Origin: Burkholderiales bacterium
Lineage (GTDB): Bacteria > Pseudomonadota > Gammaproteobacteria > Burkholderiales > JABEVD01
DNA length: 50,715 nt
Assembly: GCA_019753155.1 (NCBI GenBank)
Contig: JAIELG010000033.1
Coordinates: 1-50,715, forward strand
Reading direction: 5' to 3'
Both the position numbers and the translations under genes were made by a program. This document shows positions 1 to 9,600 of the stretch, piece by piece. The notes below the pieces were generated by a model, which saw only the letters and a program-made list of their open reading frames with translations, searched no databases and was not told the origin of the DNA. How positions within the stretch are numbered: position 1 is the first letter of the stretch; every line of letters starts with the position of its first letter.

Positions 1-326
1 GCGGCGCTACCTATGTGGGTGCTGTCAGCAACGGCATGGCCAACAACTTCGGCGGAAGCGCTCCTTTCTACGATACCGCAGCGATCGGACAGAGCCAGAA
101 CTTCTTTTTCATGACTCCCCTGTATAACGTCCGCGGCGGTCTGGCCGGCACTATCACGACCCAGATGGGCAATGCGGCAGGTGTTTCCAGCTTCACTCTG
201 GGTTCCAACGGCGTCCTGAGCTACCAGGTTGCCGCGGTTCCGGAACCCGGCGAATGGGCGCTGATGCTCTCCGGCTTCGGTCTCTTCGGCTTCATCGCCA
301 AGCGCCGCAAGGAAATGAAGGCGTAA
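1..326 (+). CDS. PEP-CTERM sorting domain protein, C-terminal part (5' end outside window)
   Basis: The frame is open from base 3 and closes with TAA at 324-326, so only the last ~107 residues are present. The tail has the classic tripartite PEP-CTERM signal: VPEPGEW, a hydrophobic stretch (ALMLSGFGLFGFIA) and a terminal basic cluster (KRRK). In this family the tail anchors the exported protein until an exosortase processes it. An exosortase B gene lies at 34689-35561, so a matching protease is encoded about 34 kb away. The visible part upstream of the motif is Gly/Ser/Asn-rich, as is usual for PEP-CTERM surface proteins, and shows no catalytic motif. The upstream function cannot be judged. 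Confidence 0.85.
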   Translation, partial: GATYVGAVSNGMANNFGGSAPFYDTAAIGQSQNFFFMTPLYNVRGGLAGTITTQMGNAAGVSSFTLGSNGVLSYQVAAVPEPGEWALMLSGFGLFGFIAKRRKEMKA

Positions 327-334
327 TTGAAGAT

Positions 335-470
335 CCCTCGGCAAGACCCTGCGGGGTCTTGCTCGGGATGACAGGAAAGTCCCTCGGCAGCCCCTTCCGG
401 GGCTTGCTCGGGATGATGGAAAAGTCGCTCGCAAGACCCCAAGGGATCTTGCTCGGGATGACAAGGTTGT
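335..470. repeat. three tandem ~45-bp hairpin repeats (GGGATGACA family)
   Basis: Three consecutive units with a period of about 45 bp each carry a short palindrome: GCAAGACCC/GGGTCTTGC (341-362), GCAGCCCC/GGGGCTTGC (387-406) and GCAAGACCCC/GGGATCTTGC (431-452). Each palindrome is followed by CTCGGGATGA. The array fills most of the gap between the PEP-CTERM gene and the next gene. The hairpins could act as terminators or mRNA 3' stabilisers, but no long T-tract follows. The GGGATGACA core is the reverse complement of the TGTCATCCC core in the repeats near 19.9-20.1 kb and resembles those at 3.7-4.0 and 21.9 kb. Confidence 0.7.
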
Positions 471-540
471 TCCGGGGTGATGTTCGCCCCGGCTTGCAGT
501 AGATTCACACTTTTTATTTATTTACTCAGAGGATATTAAA

Positions 541-1995
541 ATGAAACTGAAAGCAATCGCAGCAGTATGCGCACTGGCCTTCGCAAGCCAGGCACAAGCC
601 GTAGCCCCGACCCCTGCACAAGCTGCAGCATCGACGGTCCAGCTCTTCATCTCCGGTTCTTCCGCCCTGCAGAACACCATCGGCCAGATCGCCAACGGCC
701 TCTTCACCGCAGGCACGCTGGCCGTGTTCGAAGACGGCAGCGCCACCGTCGCTTCCGGAAAGAACTACCGCGCTTATGCCGGCACCTTCTCCGCAGCAGC
801 GGGCGCAACCCTTGCAGGCAAGACCGGCATCGTGTATGAAACCGCGGCAGGCGGCTCCATCGTCGGCGTCGTTCCCGTCGCCCAGGCTACCGCCGTCAAC
901 AGGATCGACATGACCACCTGCGGCGCAGCTTCCGTCGGCACCGAAAGCATCACCGGCGCGCCCCTCTGGTCCTGCACCGGCGTTGTCACCACTGCGGTTC
1001 CCGATGCAGGCGTTTCCGACGTGGAGCCTGCAATGTTCACCGGTATCAACGTCCCTGCAGGCAGCGCAACGGTCACCCCGGCAATCGACAATGCCCTGGT
1101 CAAGCAGTCTACCCTGGCTCAGCCCATGGGCATCATCGTGACGCCCAACACCGGCATCACCAACCTGACCAAGGCGCAAGTCACCGCGCTGATGGGCTCC
1201 GCAACTACCGACTGGTCTAACGTCGACTTTTTCGCTGTTCCGGCACTGGCCGCAGGCCCGGTTATCGTCTGCAAGCGCACCGCGGGTTCCGGCACGCAAG
1301 CCTCGATCAACGACTTTTTCTTCGGCTATCCTTGCCATACTACGTCGCAGACCCCCGCAGCAGCACAGGCAATCACGACGGGCGGCGCTGTCAGCGGCTA
1401 CACCGTGATCGAAAACAACTCGTCCGGCGCGCTGGCTACCTGCATGACCGCAGCCCAGCAAGGCACGGCGCCTGGCTACACGATCAACATCACCAATGGC
1501 ACGATCGCGGCAGTTGCTGCTGATGCGACCCATGTCACCCTGCCCGCAGGCGGCCGCGCCATCGGTCTGATGGGCCTGGATCGTCCCGCAGGCACCACGC
1601 AAAACGCCGGCATCAACGGCTACGGCGCAGCCAAGCTGCCTGAGCTTTACAACTTCATCAGCATCAACGGCGTGGCTCCTTCCGTGGTGAATTCCACTCT
1701 GGGCGCATACGATGTCGTCGTCAACAACTCCTGGAACAAGCGTGCTGCTGTGGTTAACGGCGTCCCCGTCCTGGCCGGCGATGCGCTGACCTTCTTCAAT
1801 GCGATGGCATCCCAGTCCGGCAACCCGGCGATCCTCGGCACGACCAAGGTTCCTCCGGTTGTTGGCGTCGCCGCACTGTCGAATGCTGTTACCCTCAACT
1901 ACGACGGTCTCATGAATGCCGATGGCACCATGACGAACCCCACCCTGCGTGTTACCAAAGCCAACAGCTGCCAGCCGGCAGTGCAAAACCAGTAA
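541..1995 (+). CDS. PstS-like periplasmic substrate-binding protein
   Basis: This is a 484-residue exported protein with a signal peptide ending in ASQAQA (residues 1-20). Two blocks match the phosphate-binding-protein (PBP-like) fold. TNLTKAQVTALMG followed by DWSNV corresponds to the L..IF.G...W segment of PstS, and CKRTAGSGTQASINDFF corresponds to the R..GSGT ligand loop. ISGSSALQNTI near residue 37 fits the first anion-binding loop. The start ATG has AGAGGA (528-533) at a 7-nt spacing. No ABC permease or ATPase is nearby. Instead the gene precedes a two-partner secretion and TonB block, so it may capture a ligand for that envelope system, or be a PstS-like surface protein with another role. 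The ligand is unknown. A good terminator follows. Confidence 0.75.
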   Translation: MKLKAIAAVCALAFASQAQAVAPTPAQAAASTVQLFISGSSALQNTIGQIANGLFTAGTLAVFEDGSATVASGKNYRAYAGTFSAAAGATLAGKTGIVYETAAGGSIVGVVPVAQATAVNRIDMTTCGAASVGTESITGAPLWSCTGVVTTAVPDAGVSDVEPAMFTGINVPAGSATVTPAIDNALVKQSTLAQPMGIIVTPNTGITNLTKAQVTALMGSATTDWSNVDFFAVPALAAGPVIVCKRTAGSGTQASINDFFFGYPCHTTSQTPAAAQAITTGGAVSGYTVIENNSSGALATCMTAAQQGTAPGYTINITNGTIAAVAADATHVTLPAGGRAIGLMGLDRPAGTTQNAGINGYGAAKLPELYNFISINGVAPSVVNSTLGAYDVVVNNSWNKRAAVVNGVPVLAGDALTFFNAMASQSGNPAILGTTKVPPVVGVAALSNAVTLNYDGLMNADGTMTNPTLRVTKANSCQPAVQNQ

Positions 1996-2022
1996 TCAGT
2001 TTGACTGGTTGGTCTCAGCATA

Positions 2023-2047
2023 CCCCGGCGCAATGCCGGGGTTTTTT
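2023..2047 (+). terminator. Rho-independent terminator after the PstS-like gene
   Basis: A perfect 7-bp stem CCCCGGC/GCCGGGG (2023-2029 with 2035-2041) and a 5-nt loop are followed by six T residues (2042-2047). It lies 28 bp after the stop codon of the binding-protein gene. The tpsB gene downstream therefore probably has its own promoter. Confidence 0.9.
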
Positions 2048-2052
2048 ACGTC

Positions 2053-2058
2053 TATAAT
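2053..2058 (+). promoter_or_regulatory. possible -10 element (TATAAT) of the tpsB operon
   Basis: A consensus TATAAT lies directly after the terminator and about 22 bp before the tpsB start. No convincing -35 hexamer is seen at 16-18 bp upstream, where the terminator stem sits. The call therefore rests on the -10 match and the position. Confidence 0.4.
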
Positions 2059-2079
2059 GGGCGCTTCTTGAAAGCGCTT

Positions 2080-3669
2080 ATGGAAAAGATGACTCATATC
2101 AGGATACTGCTGCTTTGCCTCGGGATGTGTCTGTCCCTCGCAGGCGTGGCGGCGCAGGAAAACAGCTTCGACATCCTCGAATACAGGGTGGAAGGCAACA
2201 AACTGCTCTCTGTCTACCAGATCGAGGAGGCGGTGTACGCCCATCTCGGCGAGAAAAAGAGCATAGACGACGTGGAGCGGGCGCGGGCTGCGCTCGAAAA
2301 GACCTATCACGACGCAGGGTATCTCACCGTGCTGGTGGATATACCGGAGCAGAGCGTGAACGGCGGCATCGTGCATCTCAAGGTGATGGAGGGCAGCGTG
2401 GGCAGGGTGCGCGTGACGGGTTCGCGCTATTATTCCATGAGCCGCATCCTCTCCAAGGTGCCCGAGCTTGCGGCGGGCAACGTGCCGTATTTCCCCGCAT
2501 TGCAGAAACAGCTCGAAGCCGTCAACCGCCCGGCGGACCTCAAGATCGCGCCTGTCCTGCGCCCCGGAAAGACGCCGGGAACGGTGGAAGCCGAACTCAA
2601 GGTCGCGGACAAGCTGCCCCTGCACGAGAGCCTGAGCCTCGACAACCACAGGAGCGCCAACACCACACCGCTGCGCCTGTCGGGCACGGTGCGCTACGAC
2701 AACCTGTGGCAGAAGGAGCACAGCGTCTCGCTCTCGTTCCAGACTTCCCCGCAGAACACCTCGCAGGTCAAAGTGCTCTCCGGAACTTATGTGGTGCCGT
2801 TCAATTCCGGGAACCAGCTTGCGGTGTACGGGGTGCTCTCGCGCAGCAATGTCGCCGCGATCGGGAGCATGACGGTACTGGGGCAGGGCAACATCCTCGG
2901 TGCGAGATGGGTGATGCCGCTTCCCGCGCGGGAAACCTTCCAGCACTCGCTGACCCTGGGGGTGGACTACAAGGATTTCAAGGACGACACCTATCTTTCC
3001 GGGGCCAATACGGGGCGCACCCCCATCTCGTACATTCCGTTCTCGGCAGGGTACAATGCAAGCCTGTCCGAAGACGGGGCGGTGACCAATGCGAACGCCA
3101 CGATGAATTTCAAGTTCAGGGGGCTCGGAGACAGGATGGTTTTCTGCAACGGGCAGATGACGACTCAGTTCGAGTGCAAGCGCCTCAACGCCACGCCGGA
3201 TTATTTCTATGTCAGGGCCGGACTCGATTCAACGCTCGAACTGCCCAGGGGGCTCGCGTTCTTCGCCAGGGCGGACGGGCAGATCGCGGGCGGGCCGCTG
3301 ATCTCGAACGAGGAATTCACGGCGGGCGGGGCGGACAGCGTGCGCGGCTATTTCGAAGCGGAGCAGGCGGCGGACGACGGATTGCATGCCACGTTCGAAT
3401 TGCGCGGGCCGCAATGGGCGGGCAAAGTCTCGTCCAGGCTCAACGATCTGCGCTCCGTGGTGTTCGTCGACGAAGCGCATCTGAGGGTGAGGGAAGCCCT
3501 GCCGGGGCAGACTTCGAGATTCGATCTTGCGAGCGCGGGCTTCGGGGTGCGTCTTGCCGCAATGAACGCGTTTTCCATGGTGCTGGATGTGGCATGGCCG
3601 CTCAGGGCCTCGACCTACACTCCGGCCGGACGGCCCGTGGTTCTCTTCAGGACGGTGATCGAAAACTAG
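2080..3669 (+). CDS. TpsB/FhaC-like two-partner secretion outer-membrane transporter
   Basis: This is an outer-membrane POTRA/beta-barrel transporter of the ShlB/FhaC/HecB family that exports one large TpsA partner. After a signal peptide ending VAAQ there is a POTRA-type region (FDILEYRVEGNKLLS... through VRVTGSRYYS, residues ~25-125). A second POTRA-like part follows, then a long barrel domain beginning near LSLDNHRSANTTP. The late motif GGADSVRGYFEAE is the conserved VRGY box of TpsB barrels, and the chain ends with an aromatic-poor VLFRTVIEN strand. Length (~529 aa) is normal. ATG 2080 and ATG 2089 are both possible starts; neither has a strong Shine-Dalgarno sequence. The tpsA partner begins only a few bases downstream, so the two are almost certainly co-transcribed. 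Confidence 0.92.
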   Translation: MEKMTHIRILLLCLGMCLSLAGVAAQENSFDILEYRVEGNKLLSVYQIEEAVYAHLGEKKSIDDVERARAALEKTYHDAGYLTVLVDIPEQSVNGGIVHLKVMEGSVGRVRVTGSRYYSMSRILSKVPELAAGNVPYFPALQKQLEAVNRPADLKIAPVLRPGKTPGTVEAELKVADKLPLHESLSLDNHRSANTTPLRLSGTVRYDNLWQKEHSVSLSFQTSPQNTSQVKVLSGTYVVPFNSGNQLAVYGVLSRSNVAAIGSMTVLGQGNILGARWVMPLPARETFQHSLTLGVDYKDFKDDTYLSGANTGRTPISYIPFSAGYNASLSEDGAVTNANATMNFKFRGLGDRMVFCNGQMTTQFECKRLNATPDYFYVRAGLDSTLELPRGLAFFARADGQIAGGPLISNEEFTAGGADSVRGYFEAEQAADDGLHATFELRGPQWAGKVSSRLNDLRSVVFVDEAHLRVREALPGQTSRFDLASAGFGVRLAAMNAFSMVLDVAWPLRASTYTPAGRPVVLFRTVIEN

Positions 3670-3678
3670 GGGATGGCG

Positions 3679-6600
3679 ATGGATCTGAAAACGGCATTCG
3701 ATCAGAGGCAGGAATTCGAGGATTCCTCGTTTACACTCGGAATGACAGGCAATGGGCTGGAAATGACAGAAAATTGGCCTGGAGCGACGGCAAAGGGACT
3801 CGCAATGACAACCCCCTTGTCATTTCGACCGGAGGCGAAGCCGAAGTGGAGAAAATCCTGCCTTGATGCTGCTCGGGGCGGACTCCTGCACCCGTCATCG
3901 GGCGAATGTAATGGGCTGGAAATGACAGAAAATTGGCCTGGAGCGACGGCAAAGGGGCTCGCAATGACAGGCAATGGGCTGGAAATGACGGCAAAAAGCT
4001 TCGGAATGACATTGATGCTGCTCGCCGCAGCTCCCGCCCATGCCGCGCCGCCGTTGCCTGTTCCCTGCGCGCCATGCAGCAACGCGCCGGCAGGCCAGCA
4101 GGGTTTCGTTCAGGCGGGGGTCGTCAATGCGCCCGTTACGAGCGGCAATACCTACACCATCACCCAGAAGTCCCCCACGGCCATACTCAACTGGCAGAGC
4201 TTCAACATCGACAAGGGCTACAGCGTCAATTTCAATCAGCCGAGCGCCACGGCGAGCGTGCTCAACCGCATCTGGAGCGGCAATCCCAGCATTATCGCGG
4301 GGCAGCTCAATGCGCAAGGGCAGGTCTACCTCGTCAACCAGAACGGCATCGTTTTCGCCAACGGCGCCCAGGTGAACGTGAGCGGACTGATCGCATCGTC
4401 GCTCGACATCGCCGACAGTGTATATAAGGCAGGGTATCTGGTGCCCGACTTTTCGAAAAACCAAATCCACCCGGCATTCTCGATAACAGGACTTTCGGGA
4501 ACCGGAGGCTTTATCAGAGTCGACACCGGTGCGTCTATCAACGGCTCCAGGATCATGATGTTCGCCCCGGTGGTGGAAAACAATGGAACCATTTCCACAA
4601 CCGACGGGCAGGCTGTGCTTGCGGCGGGCCATAAAGTCTATTTCGAGGCGAGCCAGGATCCGAACCTGCGCGGGGTGCTTGTGGAAGTGGACGTGACGAA
4701 TCAGGGACATGCGGATACCAGCATCAATGGACAAGTGAAGAACAATGCGGCGGGCACGGTCACCAATGCGGGCAGCATCCTCTCGCAGAGGGGGAATGTC
4801 ACCCTGGTGGGCTATGCGGTGAACCAGCAGGGCATGGTTTCAGCGACCACTTCGGTGAACCAGAACGGCTCGATCAAGCTCCTCGCCCGCCACTCAGTGG
4901 CGCCCCTGGGGACGCCAACTTATAATTACTCTCAGGAGGTTAAAAGGAATCCCGGGTTTTACGACATCCGGGCGACGCAGACGGGGAACGTGACCCTGGC
5001 CAAAGGCAGCGTCACGGCAGTCACGCCGGAACCCGGCGATAATTCAACAACCACCGACGGTCAGGGGTTCAATCCCTCCATAATCGAAGTCATGGGCAAG
5101 ACCGTGAATGTCGCGGGCAGCATCATTGCGCCGGGGGGCAAGGTGAACCTGGTCGCTGCAGGCAGCATCGATCCCACGGTAGGTTCGGTCGATCAAAGCG
5201 GCACGGGACTTTATCAGGAAATCAATTCCAAGCTTGCCTACAGCAGCTTTCTCAATCCCAATTACAAGCCGGTCTCGGGAAATGACGGGGCGAGGGTGTT
5301 TCTCGACAATGGCAGCATCGTGGACGTTTCGGGCAGCAGCGCATCCGTCTCGGTCGCGCGCAACATTCTGTCTGTCCAGTTGCGCGGCAGTCAGATGGCG
5401 GATGCGCCCATGCAGAAGAACGGCTTCCTCTGGGGGAAGAACGTCTATATCGACATCAGGAAGGGCTCCACGCTCGCCAACATCACAGGGGATGAAGCCC
5501 AGATCGGCAGGACGGTTGCCGAGCGCACTTCCTCGGGCGGCCAGGTGCTGATCGCATCCACAGTGGATGCGATCATGAATCCGGGCGCCACCGTCGATAT
5601 TTCAGGGGGCAAGGTCAATTACACCGGAGCCTACATCGATTCGACCACGTTGTTTTCCAAAGGCGTTGCCTACGATATATCCAATGCCTCCCCCAACCTG
5701 ATTTACGACGGCATGGGCGGCACGTACAGCGTGGTCCACAGCAAGTGGGGCGTCACGGAAACCTGGAACACCATGGGAGGCGGCGCCCGGAGCTGGGATC
5801 CCGGATATGTGCAGGGCATGGCCGCAGGCTCCGTCACCCTCATGGCGTCCAATGCCGCGATTGAAGGCAGGATTCTGTCGAAAACGGTTGCAGGCAGTTA
5901 CCAGAGGCAGCCCTATGTCGACCCCGCCACTCTTGCAGCGAACAATTACAGGAACACCTGGCAGATGCTCCCGAATGGCGGAACCCTTACCCTGGGCTAC
6001 AAGGCAGGGGCTGCGGTCGCATCCAGGATAATTCCGGGCACCACTACCACCAGTTATATCACGGGCAACGATGTCGTGGTGCAAACGAATCCGCAGCAGA
6101 CGAACTACGCGGTCGGAGATGCCTTATCCTCGACATCCCCGATTGTCGTCGATTCCGGACTGTTTTCCTCGAATATCGACAATCTTGCAGTTTACACGAA
6201 CGGCAGCGCCGGGATCGCTGCCGGCACCGCGCTGAACCTTGCCCCCGGGGGATCGCTTGCCCTGCAGGGCAAGGTGGTGAACATGCTGGGTTCCATCAAT
6301 GCGCCGGGGGGATCGATCGCGCTGAAAACCGTGGCGGCCATGGATCAATTGCCGGGGGCGGTCACGGTCAACGGAAACATTTCGACGCGCGGAACATGGA
6401 CCAACGATTCACAGTTGCTGGGCGCACCCGATTTCACCAGGCCCATAATCGTGAACGGCGGTGGCATATCGCTCGCTTCAGGAGGCGATCTCAATATCAT
6501 ATCCATCCTGGATGCTTCCGGCGGCGGCTGGGTCGATCAGTCCGGCAGGATTCACGGCGGGAACGGCGGGAATGTCAGGCTTGCAGGCAATATCTCGGCG

Positions 6601-9600
6601 CTGGACGGAACCGCCCTGAGCAGCTACGGCGTGGGAAGCGGAAAAGGCGGGAGTTTCTCCCTCGGCAGCGCAGCAGATGTCCAGATCGGGGGAAGCGCAC
6701 CGAATGGCACGCTGCTCCTTCCCGCTGCATTTTTCCAGTCTGGCGGATTTTCCTCCTACAGCGTTGCTTCTTCCTTCAGCAAGGCTCCTTTTGCGCTGCT
6801 GAACAACGGGCTGACCGTGACCGGCCCCGTGCAGCCAAAAAGCCAGACCCTGATCCTGAACCAGGATGCGGCATCGAGGCCATCCGGAACGGACGTCTAT
6901 GCCTTGTCCAGCCCCGGTTTTCTTCCCGACTGGCAGAGAAATCCCGCCAGCATCACTCTGATTCAGGCAACCAACGGGGGGGGAGGCTTGACCATCGACT
7001 CAGGCGCAAGCATCCGGGTCGACCCCAGGGCGAGCATCACGCTTACTGCGAACAACCAGTTGACCGTACTGGGCATGCTTGACGCGCCTGCCGGGACGAT
7101 CAACCTCAGCCTGACTTTGCCCTCCACTACAGTTTACGCCGGCAACCAATCCATATGGCTGGGTCAAAACAGCCGGCTCCTGGCGCAGGGCTATTTTATG
7201 CAGTCCCAGCCGAGTTCGAACGGGCTGGTGCAGGGACAGGTGCTTCCCGGCGGGATGATCAATATCAACAATGCCGCTTCCCTTGCGAGCTTCGTTGTGG
7301 CCCAGCAGGGCTCCGTGATGGATGTCTCGGGAACCTCCGCCAACATCGACCTGCCGCAGATGAATTCGGGCAGCCTGATTTACGCCAGAACCCATGTGGC
7401 CGGGGATGCGGGCACGATTTCCGTCACGGCTGTGGACGGCGCGATATTCGACGGCAGCATGAAGGGGGGAGTCGAAGCGGGAAGCCAGGCGGCTGCGGGA
7501 AGCTTCTCCTTGAATCTGAACGGAAAACAATTCTCCAATACTTACGATGCCGTGACGCCTGGAACGGCCAACAGTTTATTGAACAGCACATCGTGGAATC
7601 TTGCGCTGCAAGCTTCCGGAGGCGGGAGCTTCGCAGCGAAAGCAGGTTTGATCCCCGGAGACGATAAGGCAGCGGGGAAAGCCAGCCTTGTTTCTATGGA
7701 AGGGCAGGCGTTTCTCGATGCGAGCACCCTCGCGAGCTTCGATCAGGTTTCCCTGAAGAGCTATAATTCGATCAACCTTGCCGATACCGTCAATCTTGCC
7801 ACCAGGCGCAGCATTGTCCTCGATTCCCCGGTCATCAAGCTTGCCGGAAATGCATCGGTAGCTTCGGGCCATGTCACCCTCGGGAATCTCGACGCCGGAA
7901 ATCAACCCGCAAATGCGCCGATTCCCACGGCAGGCGCGGGAAGCCTGACGGTTTCGGCGCAGCTTGTCGACCTTGCCGGGAATTTCGCTATATCCGGCGC
8001 GAATTCTGTTTCGATTTCGAGCAACGGGGACATCCGTCTGAACGGAGTCCTCGATCCCAGGACTTATGTTCTCGATTCGAACAAAGCTCTGGTGCCCACG
8101 ACGCAATCCCTGACAGGAAGCTTGAGCACACAGGGCAATGTCGTCATGCAGGCGAGCCAGGTCTATACCGGCACCCTCGCGCAGTTCAAGCTTTCGGTGG
8201 AAGACGCGACCGGAGCGGCTAACGGAAGCATCACGGTGCAGTCCGGCGGAGCCGCGCCTTCCCCGGTGTTGTCCGCCGGCGGAAGTTTGACCCTGAGCGC
8301 GGCGAACATCTTCCAGAATGGGGTGCTGAAGGCCCCGACGGGGACCATAAACCTCAACGGCGTTTCGAGCGTGGCATTGGGGGCGGGGAGCGTCACTTCC
8401 GTATCCGCCGAAGGGCAGATCGTTCCGTTCGGTTCGATCCAGGGCGGGAAAACATGGAACTACGACCTGAACGGCAACGGTACGCTCGTGCAGATCGCCG
8501 CGCCGCCGCAGAAAATCGTGAAGCTGACCGGGCCGAACATCGCGGTTGCCAAGGGCGCGACCGTCGATCTCTCCGGAAGCGGCGATCTCTACGCCGGCGA
8601 ATTTTTCGCGGGAACGGGAGGCTCGACCAACGTGCTCGATCCTTCCAGCGCCCCCGCCAATACCTATGCCATACTGCCGGGGCTTTCGGGTTATTCTCCC
8701 TATGACCCGCAATCGGCAGGTCAATATCAGGCGGCTGGGTCGAAAACAACGCTGAAAGACGGCGCGATGGTCTACCTTGCAGGCGGGGCCGGACTCAAGG
8801 CAGGGTATTATTCCCTGCTTCCTGCGAGCTATGCCCTCCTTCCCGGCGCATACCGCGTGACGGCGGTTTCCGGCTACCAGGACATGCAGCCGGGGCAGGG
8901 GGCGAGCGCGCTGCCCGACGGCACGCAGATCATGGCGGGCAAGTATGCCGTTGCGGGAACCAGCATACAGGATGCGCGCTGGTCGGGCTTTGCCGTCTCA
9001 TCGGGGGGCATAGTGCGCACGCAATCCGAATTTCACGACAGTTTCGCCAACGCATTTTTCGCGGCGCAGGCAGCCTCCACCGGCGCGATCGCCCCAAGGT
9101 CGCCCATCGATGCGGGGCAGCTCGTCGTCAATGCATCCGGAGCGGGCGCCACGCTGAATCTCTCCGGCACGTTCAACACCAGTTCCGGCGGCAGGGGGGC
9201 ATGGGTGGATTTCAAGGGTTCAGGATTCGATATCGTGAACGCAGCCGGAACCGGAGCCGCCGGCTTCGTGGAATTGACTTCGGCCACGCTCAACGCGCTG
9301 GGCGCCGAGAGTTTGTTGATCGGCGGGACGAGGACTCAGACTGCCGGCGGCATGGCTGTCTCGGTCGGAGCGGATTCGGTCCTGGTCGAGAATGGGGCGG
9401 CCATTTCGGGGCCTGAAATCATCCTGGCTGCGAACAATACGGTGGCGGTCAAAGCCGGGAGCAGTATCCAGGGGACGGGCAAATATTCCGGCACGCCTCA
9501 AAATATCGCCATCAGCGGGGACGGCGCATTGCTGCGCGTCTCCTCAAGCAACCAGGTGACGGTGACGCGGAGCAATGTCGCCAATGCCAAGGGCAAGCTC

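Noticed and set aside
526-1986. 486-codon open frame on the minus strand
   Set aside because: It mirrors the PstS-like gene, has no ribosome site or recognisable motifs, and results from GC-rich codon bias.
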